DNA of 64,000 nucleotides from an uncultured Lachnobacterium sp. (lineage in GTDB: Bacteria; Bacillota; Clostridia; Lachnospirales; Lachnospiraceae): NCBI GenBank assembly GCA_900546625.1, contig URDU01000007.1, forward strand, positions 1 to 64,000. Reading direction: 5' to 3'. Both the position numbers and the translations under genes were made by a program. Below are positions 50,024 through 59,600 of this stretch, piece by piece. Positions within the stretch are counted from its first letter, which is position 1, and every line of letters begins with the position of its first letter. The notes beneath the pieces were generated by a model. The model searched no databases. It had not been told where the DNA came from and saw nothing but the letters and a program-made list of their open reading frames with translations.

Positions 50024-51271
50024 ATGAAATATCATGAAGTAAAATGCAGAAACTGCGGAAGTCCAATTCATGTTGCTGAAGGCGCCGAACGAATCCGCTG
50101 CCCCTATTGCGGCACCGAATACATTCTGAATTCTCACAACCGGCAGGAAAATTCCGTCCATGTCATCAACTATGGCGGACGAGGTGCGCTGTTTCAGTCC
50201 TACCTTCCTTCCGGGTGGGATTGCCGCATCTTTGATGACAATGATTCTATCTCCACACTGGCCACCGTCTGCAAGGGGCTACAGCTTTTTCCACAGGATA
50301 TGTCTGCCCAGCTTCTGTTCTATCCTTTCGCCTTCTACAAAGATTCCGCGCCGAAAGCCTCTATTTTTTCCTCTATGGGAATTCCTGGACTTTCCTCAGT
50401 AGGCGAATATCAGCTGGATCCCATGTCCATGGTCTGCAACTGCCGATGGCTCGAACTTCCCCAGTATGCCCAACGGCGAATTGCAGGTATCACCTCCCGG
50501 ATTCTTCCGGGTCCCCTCTCTGAACCGGAGCTCTATCCGCTTCCCGCAGAAGCCCTTCAGACAAAGGCTCTTCGGTTTCAGCAGATGGCATCTCAGAAAC
50601 TTCAGAAACAGGCCAACGTATTTCCCGGCAAGTTCGCTTTTCGCGTCTCAGCAGGCGGGCAGCTTTATGAGGGCTTTTTTGCCACGATACTTGCACGGGT
50701 TCCCAAAAATTCTTCTGCGTCTTCCACAGACCGGATTACGGATTTTCTGAAAAAAGGAACCGCCTTTATGGGTGCCATGTACGGCATTGGCGGTCTGGAT
50801 GCATCCAACTGGGGCCGGGCCTTCGACGCTCTGATTCTCTGTCATTCCTCCGGCTCTGCCGCTTCCTCCTGTGAAGCTGTCTTTGACCGTTTCCTGGAGG
50901 AGCTGAAGTACGGTCCTCTCTACTTTGCCCTTCAGGATGAGGAACTCCAGCGCGCCCGGCAGATACAGCTTCAGGGAGCCATGATCAGACAGCAGAATGC
51001 GATCCATGCTTCCCAAAACCTTTCCCACACACTTTCCCAGACCTCGGATATAGTAAACCAGGCCTGCCAGGATCACAGCCGTCAGATGGATCACATCTAT
51101 GACCACTCTACCGACGGTATCCGTGGCGTAGAGCATTACCGTGATTCCTATGGAAATGCCTATCAGGCAGACGTGAAATATGATCATATCTATAAAAATG
51201 GAAATACCTTTGTAGCCAGCACGGACGGCAGCCTGCAGCTTGGTCCGGACTGGGAAGAATTAAAGAAATAA
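50024..51271 (+). CDS. Zinc-ribbon protein of unknown function
   Basis: A 415-residue protein starting with a zinc ribbon: CRNCGSPI (residues about 7-14) and CPYCGTEY (about 26-33). The middle part (about 50-340) is of unrecognised fold, and the C-terminal region contains a Gln/His-rich helix (MIRQQNAIHASQNLSHTLSQ) and a Tyr/Asp-rich tail. There is no signal peptide or membrane helix, so it is cytoplasmic. AAAGGAGC lies 8 bases before the start. It is divergent from the LuxR operon and 29 bp upstream of a small membrane-protein gene, with the same codon use as the rest of the accessory block. The function is not known. Confidence 0.65.
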   Translation: MKYHEVKCRNCGSPIHVAEGAERIRCPYCGTEYILNSHNRQENSVHVINYGGRGALFQSYLPSGWDCRIFDDNDSISTLATVCKGLQLFPQDMSAQLLFYPFAFYKDSAPKASIFSSMGIPGLSSVGEYQLDPMSMVCNCRWLELPQYAQRRIAGITSRILPGPLSEPELYPLPAEALQTKALRFQQMASQKLQKQANVFPGKFAFRVSAGGQLYEGFFATILARVPKNSSASSTDRITDFLKKGTAFMGAMYGIGGLDASNWGRAFDALILCHSSGSAASSCEAVFDRFLEELKYGPLYFALQDEELQRARQIQLQGAMIRQQNAIHASQNLSHTLSQTSDIVNQACQDHSRQMDHIYDHSTDGIRGVEHYRDSYGNAYQADVKYDHIYKNGNTFVASTDGSLQLGPDWEELKK

Positions 51272-51300
51272 AAACCAGACATAGAGATTGGAGAATTCAT

Positions 51301-51789
51301 ATGAAAAAAGTTTACACGAAATATGATTACATCGATATATACTCGAAATTAGGGGTAATGACCGGTACTTTTGCCGCCGTCAGCATATCACTTGCACTTT
51401 TCCTTGGATTTGTGATTACATTAGCCAGCCATGCTCATCCCGATCTGTCAAGTCGAATCTGTCTTCTGCTGTTTGTTCTGAACCTGCCTGTCGTGCTTCG
51501 CAGTGTAAAGCGCTATAAGGCAATTCAGAACAAACTTCAGAGAAAACAGCCAGATGATGCAGAAGAAAATGTTACCTCTCAGATCATTCTTCCAACCAGA
51601 AAACAGTTATGGGTAGGGATTATCATGCTCGCTGTCCTTGCTTTTGCAATACTATTTTTGAGTGTTCTGATGCTCTGGCTTATGATTTCATACTATGAAA
51701 ACATTTTCTTGATTTTGTTTATCTTTTTAGTTTCCTTATCTCTTCCGGTATTGGCCGTAATGGTTACATACATCCGGTTACTGCTGTGA
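51301..51789 (+). CDS. Small membrane protein of unknown function
   Basis: A 162-residue protein with about four hydrophobic segments (FAAVSISLALFLGFVITLAS, a second at about 55-65, LWVGIIMLAVLAFAILFLSV, and a last one near the C-terminus) and a basic/polar loop between the second and third. TTGGAG lies 7 bases before the start. It is probably co-transcribed with the zinc-ribbon gene. No family is recognised. Confidence 0.6.
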   Translation: MKKVYTKYDYIDIYSKLGVMTGTFAAVSISLALFLGFVITLASHAHPDLSSRICLLLFVLNLPVVLRSVKRYKAIQNKLQRKQPDDAEENVTSQIILPTRKQLWVGIIMLAVLAFAILFLSVLMLWLMISYYENIFLILFIFLVSLSLPVLAVMVTYIRLLL

Positions 51790-51876
51790 TCTTTATGCTT
51801 TCGGCTTCAACATGACAACTGTAACAGACAATCTTATCAACAACTCATTTTTATGCAATTATTCTTTCTTCCTTTA

Positions 51877-51905
51877 TTGACTTTCATAATTTTGGCAATT
51901 ATACT
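51877..51905 (+). promoter_or_regulatory. Promoter of the HD-GYP gene
   Basis: TTGACT (51877-51882) and TATACT (51900-51905) are separated by exactly 17 bp, about 58 bp upstream of the start codon. Confidence 0.7.
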
Positions 51906-51963
51906 TAAATTTGTATTTATAGTACTAAACACACAATATCAAAATAAATTTTTGGAGTAACTC

Positions 51964-53094
51964 ATGATTAAAATCAGCATAAACGATGCGCAGATCGGTA
52001 TGGTAACAGCAGAACCGATAAAGACCCCTCTGGGACAGATACTTGCAATGCCCGGCACACCACTCACCCGTCAGCTCATCAACAAAATGAAGCTATATAA
52101 GGTAGTCAGCATCTCAATTGAAGCTCCATCCGATGCAGCCGCACCACAAGCCGGCGAAAATACAGTAAAGGAAGACAAGGTAAAACCTGTCCCAAAAACC
52201 CGCGCACATGAGATGGTGACCAATATCCAGCGTGTTCAGGCCTCCGAAGAGTTTCGAGGCTTCCAGCTCAAATACCTCACATGTATAAATCAGATCAAAG
52301 ATACCTTTGGCAAAATCTGTAACGGCGAAAAATCCTTTGATGAGGCTGCGCTTCTTACTGCTGTCATTGACCTTTCCGCATCCTGCGGCACTACCATAGA
52401 GACCTTTGACATGCTCTACAACATGCGCACCATTGCAGACCCTTTGTACTCACACTGTCTGAATGTGGGTCTTATTGCAAGGATGATCGGACGCTGGCTT
52501 CATATGGAGAAGACAGATGTGAATACGCTTACTATCGCAGGAGTACTTCACGATATCGGTAAATGCAAGATTCCCGATGAGGTACTAAACAAACCTGACA
52601 AGCTCACAGACGAGGAATTTGCACTAATAAAAAAGCATCCACAGTTTGGATTTGATCTGATTAAGGATCTGCAGATCGACTCCAGAATAAAACGCACTGC
52701 CCTCATGCATCATGAGCGCTGCGATAGCTCAGGCTATCCCTCACAGCTTGACAGCGCACTGATTGACGACTTTGCCATGATAACCGCTATCGCTGATGTG
52801 TATGATGCCATGACTGCTGCCAGACGCTACCGCGCACCGCTTTGTCCGTTCGCTGTCATCTCAAGCTTCGAAAGCGAGGGCTTTACAAAGTACAATACAA
52901 AGTTCCTTCTTTTATTTTTGAAAAAGCTTGCTACCACATACCAGAACAACCGCGTAATGCTGAACGACAGCCGGTTCTGTAATATTGTGATGCTCAACCC
53001 ACACGAGCTGTCACGCCCTATAGTTCGCTTTGATGACGGCCGTATACTTGATTTGTCCACAAACCGTGAGTTTTTTATCAAATCGGTTATGTAA
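51964..53094 (+). CDS. HD-GYP domain protein, probable c-di-GMP phosphodiesterase
   Basis: A 376-residue protein with an N-terminal DUF3391-like region (about 1-130) and an HD-GYP domain (about 150-340). Motifs present are VLHDIGKCKIPDEVLNKP, HHERCDSSGYP and IADVYDAMTAARRYR. All the metal-binding and GYP elements are intact, so it should hydrolyse c-di-GMP. TTTGGAG lies 8 bases before the start. Together with the EAL protein at 30613-33483 it gives this window two phosphodiesterases and no intact GGDEF cyclase. Confidence 0.88.
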   Translation: MIKISINDAQIGMVTAEPIKTPLGQILAMPGTPLTRQLINKMKLYKVVSISIEAPSDAAAPQAGENTVKEDKVKPVPKTRAHEMVTNIQRVQASEEFRGFQLKYLTCINQIKDTFGKICNGEKSFDEAALLTAVIDLSASCGTTIETFDMLYNMRTIADPLYSHCLNVGLIARMIGRWLHMEKTDVNTLTIAGVLHDIGKCKIPDEVLNKPDKLTDEEFALIKKHPQFGFDLIKDLQIDSRIKRTALMHHERCDSSGYPSQLDSALIDDFAMITAIADVYDAMTAARRYRAPLCPFAVISSFESEGFTKYNTKFLLLFLKKLATTYQNNRVMLNDSRFCNIVMLNPHELSRPIVRFDDGRILDLSTNREFFIKSVM

Positions 53095-53149
53095 GCCGAT
53101 TTATAATCAAAAGGTTACTAAGTAGTTACTCAAAATATTATAAAATAGC

Positions 53150-53205
53150 AAAAAATAAGAACCGTGCAGCTACAATAAAGTAAGTGCTGCCGGTTCTTAT
53201 TTTAT
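53150..53205. terminator. Bidirectional terminator between the HD-GYP gene and murA
   Basis: AATAAGAACCG...GCAGC pairs with GCTGC...CGGTTCTTATT, with A-rich and T-rich flanks on both sides. It serves the convergent genes from both directions. Confidence 0.88.
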
Positions 53206-53254
53206 ATATTGCATTTATATTGTATTTACATTTCATGCTTTACGCATATATCTA

Positions 53255-54547
53255 TTATGATACCTTGAGTATGAACTTCTGAAGCTCCTTCTCATCCTCC
53301 ACCCTGGCAATCTTTGCGCCAATCTTTGTAAGCTTCTCCTCAAGTGCCTCATAGCCTCTCTGTATATAGTAGATATCATCAACCACCGTGATGCCCTCTG
53401 CTGCAAGTCCTGCTATAACCAGTGCAGCTCCTGCTCTTAAGTCCGGTGCATTCACTCTGGCGCCTGTGTATCTTTTCACGCCGCTGATAATTGCTATATT
53501 GCTCTCTACCTTTATGTCAGCTCCCATTCTGGTGAGCTCGTCAACATACTTGAAACGATTCTCAAATATGCTCTCTGTCACTGTACTGGTACCCTCAGCA
53601 ATACCCAAAAGCACCGCCATCTGTGGCTGCATATCTGTCGGGAAGCCCGGATACGGAAGTGTGGTGACCTGTGTATGCTTTAAATGTCCGTCTGATATTA
53701 CTCTGACTGAGTCATCAAATTCCTCTACCTGACAGCCTACCTCCAAAAGCTTTGCTGTGGTGGCCTCAAGATGCTTTGGAATGACATCCTTTACGAGCAC
53801 ATTACCACCTGCTGCAGCAACTGCAAACATGAATGTACCTGCCTCAATCTGATCCGGAATAACAGAATACTCTGTAGCATGTAATTTCTCCACGCCTACA
53901 ATTCTGATGACATCGGTTCCTGCGCCCCTGATATTTGCTCCCATGCTGTTTAAGAAGTTTGCCACGTCAACGACATGAGGCTCCTTAGCCGCATTCTCGA
54001 TAACTGTCTTGCCATCTGCCATGGCTGCAGCCATCATGATATTGATTGTGGCACCTACAGAAACCTTATCCATATATATGTGTGTGCCCTTAAGCTCCTT
54101 TGCCCTGGCGATGACAAGGCCATGAGCTATGTCTATGTCTGCTCCCATGGAGCGGAAGCCCTTCATATGAAGGTCAATCGGCCTGCTTCCGATATCACAG
54201 CCTCCCGGAAGCGCAACCTCTGCATGCTTGTATTTTCCAAGTAATGCACCAATTAAATAATATGATGCCCTGATTCGTCTGATGAATTCATTATCGACAT
54301 TTACGCCTCTGATAAATGAACCGTTTATCTTTACCTTGTGTATATCCACGCGCTCCACATGTGCGCCGATTTCTTCGATTGCCTGAAGTAAGACATTGAT
54401 ATCCCTTACATTTGGCAAATTATCTATTGTTACAGTCTCGTCTGTCATTATGGCAGCGGCCAAAATAGCAAGTGCAGCATTTTTAGCTCCACCAATCTCA
54501 ACTTCACCGTATAAAGGATTTCCACCTTTGATTACGTACTGTTCCAT
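53255..54547 (-). CDS. murA: UDP-N-acetylglucosamine 1-carboxyvinyltransferase
   Basis: A 430-residue enzyme for the first committed step of peptidoglycan synthesis (phosphoenolpyruvate plus UDP-GlcNAc). Lys22 and Asn23 in IGGAKNAAL and the catalytic, fosfomycin-target Cys117 in LPGGCDIGSRPIDLH are present. The C-terminal motif is DLRAGAALVIAGLAAEG. The length is standard. It is downstream of aroK on the same strand after a 187-bp gap that can form overlapping hairpins. Confidence 0.96.
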   Translation of the reverse strand: MEQYVIKGGNPLYGEVEIGGAKNAALAILAAAIMTDETVTIDNLPNVRDINVLLQAIEEIGAHVERVDIHKVKINGSFIRGVNVDNEFIRRIRASYYLIGALLGKYKHAEVALPGGCDIGSRPIDLHMKGFRSMGADIDIAHGLVIARAKELKGTHIYMDKVSVGATINIMMAAAMADGKTVIENAAKEPHVVDVANFLNSMGANIRGAGTDVIRIVGVEKLHATEYSVIPDQIEAGTFMFAVAAAGGNVLVKDVIPKHLEATTAKLLEVGCQVEEFDDSVRVISDGHLKHTQVTTLPYPGFPTDMQPQMAVLLGIAEGTSTVTESIFENRFKYVDELTRMGADIKVESNIAIISGVKRYTGARVNAPDLRAGAALVIAGLAAEGITVVDDIYYIQRGYEALEEKLTKIGAKIARVEDEKELQKFILKVS

Positions 54548-54642
54548 ATTCCACCTCTATGAATTCAGGAGTATACTTCCTCCTAATATACTATTCTCAA
54601 TTTACACTATTGTTATACATCCAACTACAAATTTCATTTATA

Positions 54643-54693
54643 ACGGCATACTTAAGCCGTCATTTGTGCCGGTGCTGCTTTTAATAAATGACG
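54643..54693 (-). other. Overlapping hairpins in the aroK-murA gap
   Basis: ACGGC/GCCGT (ends 54643-54660) and CGTCATTT/AAATGACG (54658-54665 with 54686-54693) overlap by three bases, so they compete. A third pairing, GCTGC with GCAGC nearby, is also possible. No U-run follows, so these are not simple terminators. They may be a processing site or an RNA switch in the murA leader. Confidence 0.35.
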
Positions 54694-54734
54694 CAGCAGC
54701 TGCTATTATCTAATCATATCACGATAAATAAGCA

Positions 54735-55241
54735 CTATAATTCAAGTGCCTCCACCAGCTTCTCTACTGTCTGCTCCACATCAAGCCCCTCCTCGGAAAC
54801 CTCGATGTCCGCATACTGCTCATACAATTTTGAGCGCTCTTCAAAAAGGGTCTCTAAAGTCTGCCCTTCCTTTAATACTACACCTCTACCCTTTATGTCT
54901 GCAAGTCGTTTTTCCAAAATAGCATAGGAAACCTTGAGATACACAACTCTGCCTATCTCCTTAAGATGCTCCATGGCCTCTTTTCCGTATACCACCGAAC
55001 CGCCTGTAGCTATAATGGCCCTATCAGCCCTGATAGAGGCATTGACACGGTTCTCTACCTCTATAAATCCGTCCGTGCCCTTTTCCTCAATTATCTCGCG
55101 CAGAAGCTTTCCCTCCTGCTCCTGTATCAGTAAATCCGCATCCAGGAAGCTGTACCCGAGCACCTTTGCAAGTATTACGCCTATGGTACTCTTTCCAACT
55201 CCCGGCATGCCTATAAGTACGATATTAGTTTTCTGTTCCAT
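54735..55241 (-). CDS. aroK: Shikimate kinase
   Basis: A 168-residue enzyme phosphorylating shikimate in aromatic amino-acid synthesis. Walker A is GMPGVGKST (residues about 12-20), the shikimate-binding Asp is in FLDADLLIQE, and the GG motif is IIATGGSVVYG; the lid region GRGVVL is also present. The length is standard. Its start overlaps the upstream lipoprotein gene by 17 bases. Confidence 0.93.
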   Translation of the reverse strand: MEQKTNIVLIGMPGVGKSTIGVILAKVLGYSFLDADLLIQEQEGKLLREIIEEKGTDGFIEVENRVNASIRADRAIIATGGSVVYGKEAMEHLKEIGRVVYLKVSYAILEKRLADIKGRGVVLKEGQTLETLFEERSKLYEQYADIEVSEEGLDVEQTVEKLVEALEL

Positions 55242-56445
55242 CTACTGCCTCAGTATTCTGTGTATCTGTACTATTGGTGCTTTCTGACTGCTGTGTACTC
55301 TCTGTAGCACTTGTGTCTGCAGCCTTTTTGTCCTTCTTGGTAGTAGTAAAATAATTGTGAATCTTGATCTTGTCAAGCTGCTTCTGCTTTACAGACCATT
55401 TTTCATCATCCTGCCATCCTGAAAGGATGTCATTGTAATATTTGTCCTCTTTATTGCCCTTTACAGTCTTTCTGTTGGACTCTGTTGCTTCCTCATCTGT
55501 CTTCTTATCGAGTCTTACGATATAGTAAGTGCTGTCTGTAGTGATAAGGTCTGAGGTCTGTCCCTCCTCGAGGGAATTGAGTGCATCTACAACGCTCTGA
55601 TCAAGATTGTTTGTAGTGTATACACTGTCCTTTGTCTTGCTGTCTGATGACTCTGAGCTCTCTGTTGACTCTGTGTCATCTGATTTCTTATCTGAATCAT
55701 CTGTCTTCTCCGCGTCCGGATCAACGTATGTGGCGTATGTGCCTGTTGTGGCTGTAGTGCCTGCTGCCTTGGCTGCATCCTCTAAGGATGATCCGCCTGC
55801 AAGCGCCTCTACCACTGCATCTGCCTGTGCCTTTATCTGTGCTGACTGCTCATCTGTATATGTCTGATACTGGTAATTAGAATCATATGCGCCCTTGTAG
55901 TCGAGCTTTACGATAGTGTATGCAGCCATATTGGCTTCCTCATCTGTCACACTTGAATCTGCATTCTTGATGATTGCGGCATACATCTTGCTCTTTATAA
56001 GACGAAGCTCTAAATATTCCTCGACAATCTCCTGTGTGGCACTCATCTCGTCTATCACATCATCGGAATTTGCCTTCATAAACTTCTTTGCGGCCTTTTC
56101 GATTTCCTTTTTCTCATCATCAGAAACCTCTACATCGTAATCTGACTGATGCGCCTTTAATGTGTAAAGCTCATGCGCCTCTTCGATGGCATTTTTCTTC
56201 CATGTCTCAAGCACAGTATTATTGCCTGATACAGTCTTGTCCCAGTAGCCCTCGCCCATGTACTGTATATACATGTCATCATAACCGGCCTCCTGGTACC
56301 TTATCATAAAATTAACAAGCCCAAGCTTGATATCCTCTTTATCTAATGTCGCAACTGTTGCGGTTTTATTTATTGAACATCCTGTAAAAGCTGTAACTGA
56401 GAGTGTTGCAGCCAATAACATAGCTATTACTTTTTTCGCTTTCAT
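55225..56445 (-). CDS. PrsA/SurA-like foldase lipoprotein with acidic insertion
   Basis: A 406-residue lipoprotein with lipobox TAFTGC. An N-terminal SurA-like helical part (about 30-180) is followed by a parvulin-like peptidyl-prolyl isomerase region (about 200-330). Within the latter is an inserted, disordered Ser/Asp/Glu-rich stretch (KTDDSDKKSDDTESTESSES and more, about 250-272). The tail is also Ser/Thr-rich. It probably helps exported proteins fold at the outer membrane face. The family call rests on layout and the QTSDLITTDSTYYIVRLDKK segment typical of such isomerases. The gene is in line with mfd and aroK. Confidence 0.75.
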   Translation of the reverse strand: MKAKKVIAMLLAATLSVTAFTGCSINKTATVATLDKEDIKLGLVNFMIRYQEAGYDDMYIQYMGEGYWDKTVSGNNTVLETWKKNAIEEAHELYTLKAHQSDYDVEVSDDEKKEIEKAAKKFMKANSDDVIDEMSATQEIVEEYLELRLIKSKMYAAIIKNADSSVTDEEANMAAYTIVKLDYKGAYDSNYQYQTYTDEQSAQIKAQADAVVEALAGGSSLEDAAKAAGTTATTGTYATYVDPDAEKTDDSDKKSDDTESTESSESSDSKTKDSVYTTNNLDQSVVDALNSLEEGQTSDLITTDSTYYIVRLDKKTDEEATESNRKTVKGNKEDKYYNDILSGWQDDEKWSVKQKQLDKIKIHNYFTTTKKDKKAADTSATESTQQSESTNSTDTQNTEAVDGTEN

Positions 56446-56618
56446 TGTATCTATCCTCTTTAAAATTGGTATAGTATCGCTCGTATATTATAGAGCTTTT
56501 CGGGCCTGCTGGCAAGCATTTTCTAAACTTTGTAAATTATCGTCAATTTCGCGTAAAGCATGGGGCTTTTCCTATGCTATATGCCACATAAATTTTAGGT
56601 GCTATGCGCTACATGAAT

Positions 56619-59600
56619 TTAGGTGGTGGCAGCCGAAATCAGCTCCATACGCATCTGCGAAATCAGCTCCTCCACCACATCAAGCACATCCTGCTTCTTC
56701 GCCACGCTGCCATTTTTTAAATCAAACACGAAATATGGGTTTTCTGCCATATTAAATTTGAGAGAGGATTTATACTGAGCAATAAGCTCCGGAATCTTCT
56801 CCGGATTTATCCTTGCCCTTTCAAACATGGTAAGCTTTATCTGTGAGCCTGTCTGCTTTATCTCGGTGATATATATGGCATGTGCCAGTGCCTTGAGCCT
56901 TGCCACGCGAAGCAGGCTGAGCACAGATTTTGGCGGTTCACCAAATCTGTCTATGAGCTCCTCGAGCATCTCGTCCTTTTCTTCCTCTGTCTCTATGCCC
57001 GCAATACGCTTGTATATATCCAGCTTCTGGAATTCGTTTGCGATATAACCTGCCGGAATATAAGCATCGGTTACGATATCCACAGTCGTGTCAAATTTGT
57101 CACTGATATCCTCGATACCCTTTGCCTCTTTTACAGCCTCGCTCAGCATCTTGCAGTACAAATCATAGCCCACTGCCTCCATATGGCCGCTCTGCTCTGC
57201 TCCGAGCAGATTGCCCGCACCACGGATTTCAAGGTCTCTCATGGCAATCTTAAAGCCGCTGCCAAGGTCTGAGTACTCCTTTATCGCTGCAAGACGCTTT
57301 TCTGCCACCTCTTTTAGCATCTTGTTGCGCCTGTACATAAGAAACGCATACGCAGTACGATTAGACCTGCCGACTCGTCCTCGAAGCTGATAAAGCTGTG
57401 AAAGTCCCATGTTGTCCGCATCATGAATGATCATTGTATTGACGTTTGAGATGTCAAGTCCCGTCTCTATAATGGTCGTGGATACAAGCACATCTATTTC
57501 ACCATTGATGAAACGGTACATGATACGCTCAAGCTCCGTCTCCTTCATCTGTCCGTGCGCAAATGCAACAGTCGCATCCGGCACCAGCTCCTGCAGCTTT
57601 GCCGTTATGTCAGCTATGTCGCGCACCTTATTGTACACATAGTACACCTGTCCGTTTCTGGCAAGCTCCCTGTTTATTGCCTCTCTGACAAGCTCATCAT
57701 TGTACTCCATGACATATGTCTGAATCGGCACACGGTCCATCGGCGGCTCCTCAAGCACGCTCATATCCCTTATGCCGATTAAGCTCATGTGAAGCGTCCT
57801 AGGAATCGGTGTAGCAGTCAGTGTGAGCACATCCACATTGACCTTCATCTGCTTAATTTTCTCCTTGTGAGTCACTCCGAAGCGCTGCTCCTCATCGATT
57901 ACCAAAAGCCCCAGATCCTTAAACTGCACATCCTTTGAAAGTATGCGGTGTGTTCCGATGATGATATCAACCTCACCCTTTTTGAGCTTCTCTATCGTCT
58001 TTTTCTGCTCTGCTGCACTCCTGAAACGGCACATCAAATCCACGTTCACCGGAAAATCCTTCATCCTCTGCGAAAACGTATCGTAGATCTGCTGCGCAAG
58101 AATGGTTGTCGGGGCAAGATATGCCACCTGCTTGCTGTCCTGCACCGCCTTAAAAGCTGCACGGATTGCAACCTCCGTCTTACCGTAGCCCACATCACCG
58201 CAAATCAGTCTGTCCATTATTTTATGGCTCTGCATATCAGTCTTTGTGGCTTCTATTGCAAGAATCTGATCCTCAGTCTCATCAAATGGGAAAAGCTCCT
58301 CAAACTCTCTCTGCCACACAGTATCCTCGCCGAAGGCATAGCCGTTTTGTTGCTCACGCTGGGCATACAGCTTCACCAGGTCTCCTGCAATCTGCTTTAC
58401 CGCACCTCTGACACGGTTCTTCGTCCTGGTCCATTCCTGACCGCCGAGCTTGTTGAGCTTTGGTTTTCTGGCATCCTTTCCGGCATATTTTTGTATCATA
58501 TCAAGCTGAGTGGCAAGAATATAGAGATTTGAGCCACCCTGATACTCTATCTTGATGTAATCCTTTACCTTTTTGTCCACCTCAAGCTTTTCAATTCCGC
58601 GGTAAATACCGAGTCCGTGGTTTTCATGCACCACATAGTCCCCCACCGACAAATCGGTAAAGCTCTGTATTTTCTCACCCTCATAGGTGCGGTGACGCTT
58701 CTTTTTCTTCTGCTGCGCCCCAAAAATATCAGACTCAGTAATCACGGCAAACTTTAGAATAGGATATTCAAAGCCTCTTCTCACCTTGCCGTAGCAGACC
58801 ATAATCTGCCCCTCAGAAAGCTCATGGTCGTAGTTTTCAGTGTAAAAGCATGTGATTCCCTGGTCTGTGATATCCTCTGAAAGCCTCTTTGCCCTTGTCC
58901 TTGAACCGGATAAAAGAATGACTCTGTAGCCGTTTTTCTTATAGCGCTTTAAGTCCTTTATCAAAAGCTCAAAGCTGTTGTTGTAGGGGCTTACGCTCTG
59001 ACAGTGAATACCGTAGCTTCCCAGCTGGTGCAGTCCGTTTGCTTTGTTGTCGAGCGCGCCGAGTGCGATACACGAATACTTCTCGAGCTTTGCCACAATC
59101 TCCTTCTCTGTAAAAAGACCGTTCATCTGCCCCGGAAGTATATATCCCATCGCAAGTCTCTGCTTCATGCTCTCTGAAAACTCGGTCTCTGTAAGCTTTC
59201 CCTGCTCTGTGCATCTGGTCAGCTCATCGAAAAATATAAGGCTGTCCGATGGATTAAAATAATCCAAAAGCCCGACTCTCTCGTCAAAAAAGTACGACAA
59301 AAAAGCATCCATGCCTGCATACATGGACAACTCTCCCCACTCCTCGGTAAGCTCGTCTGCCATCACACTCACTCTGTGGGCTTCCTCTGTCTTCATCTGC
59401 TTTCTAAGCTTGTCAGATACACGCTTTGCCTCAGCCCTAAGCTTTTCAATTCCCCCGGCCTTTTCCTCATCACTCAGTACAAGCTCTGCTGCCGGATATA
59501 TGCTCACACTATCTGTATTTTCAATGGATTTCTGGCTCTCGCAGTCAAAAAATCTGATGGTATCTATCTCGTCTCCCCACAGCTCGATTCTGATAGGATT

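Noticed and set aside
57948..58532. Plus-strand frame of 194 codons inside mfd
   Set aside because: Antisense to conserved helicase motifs of mfd.
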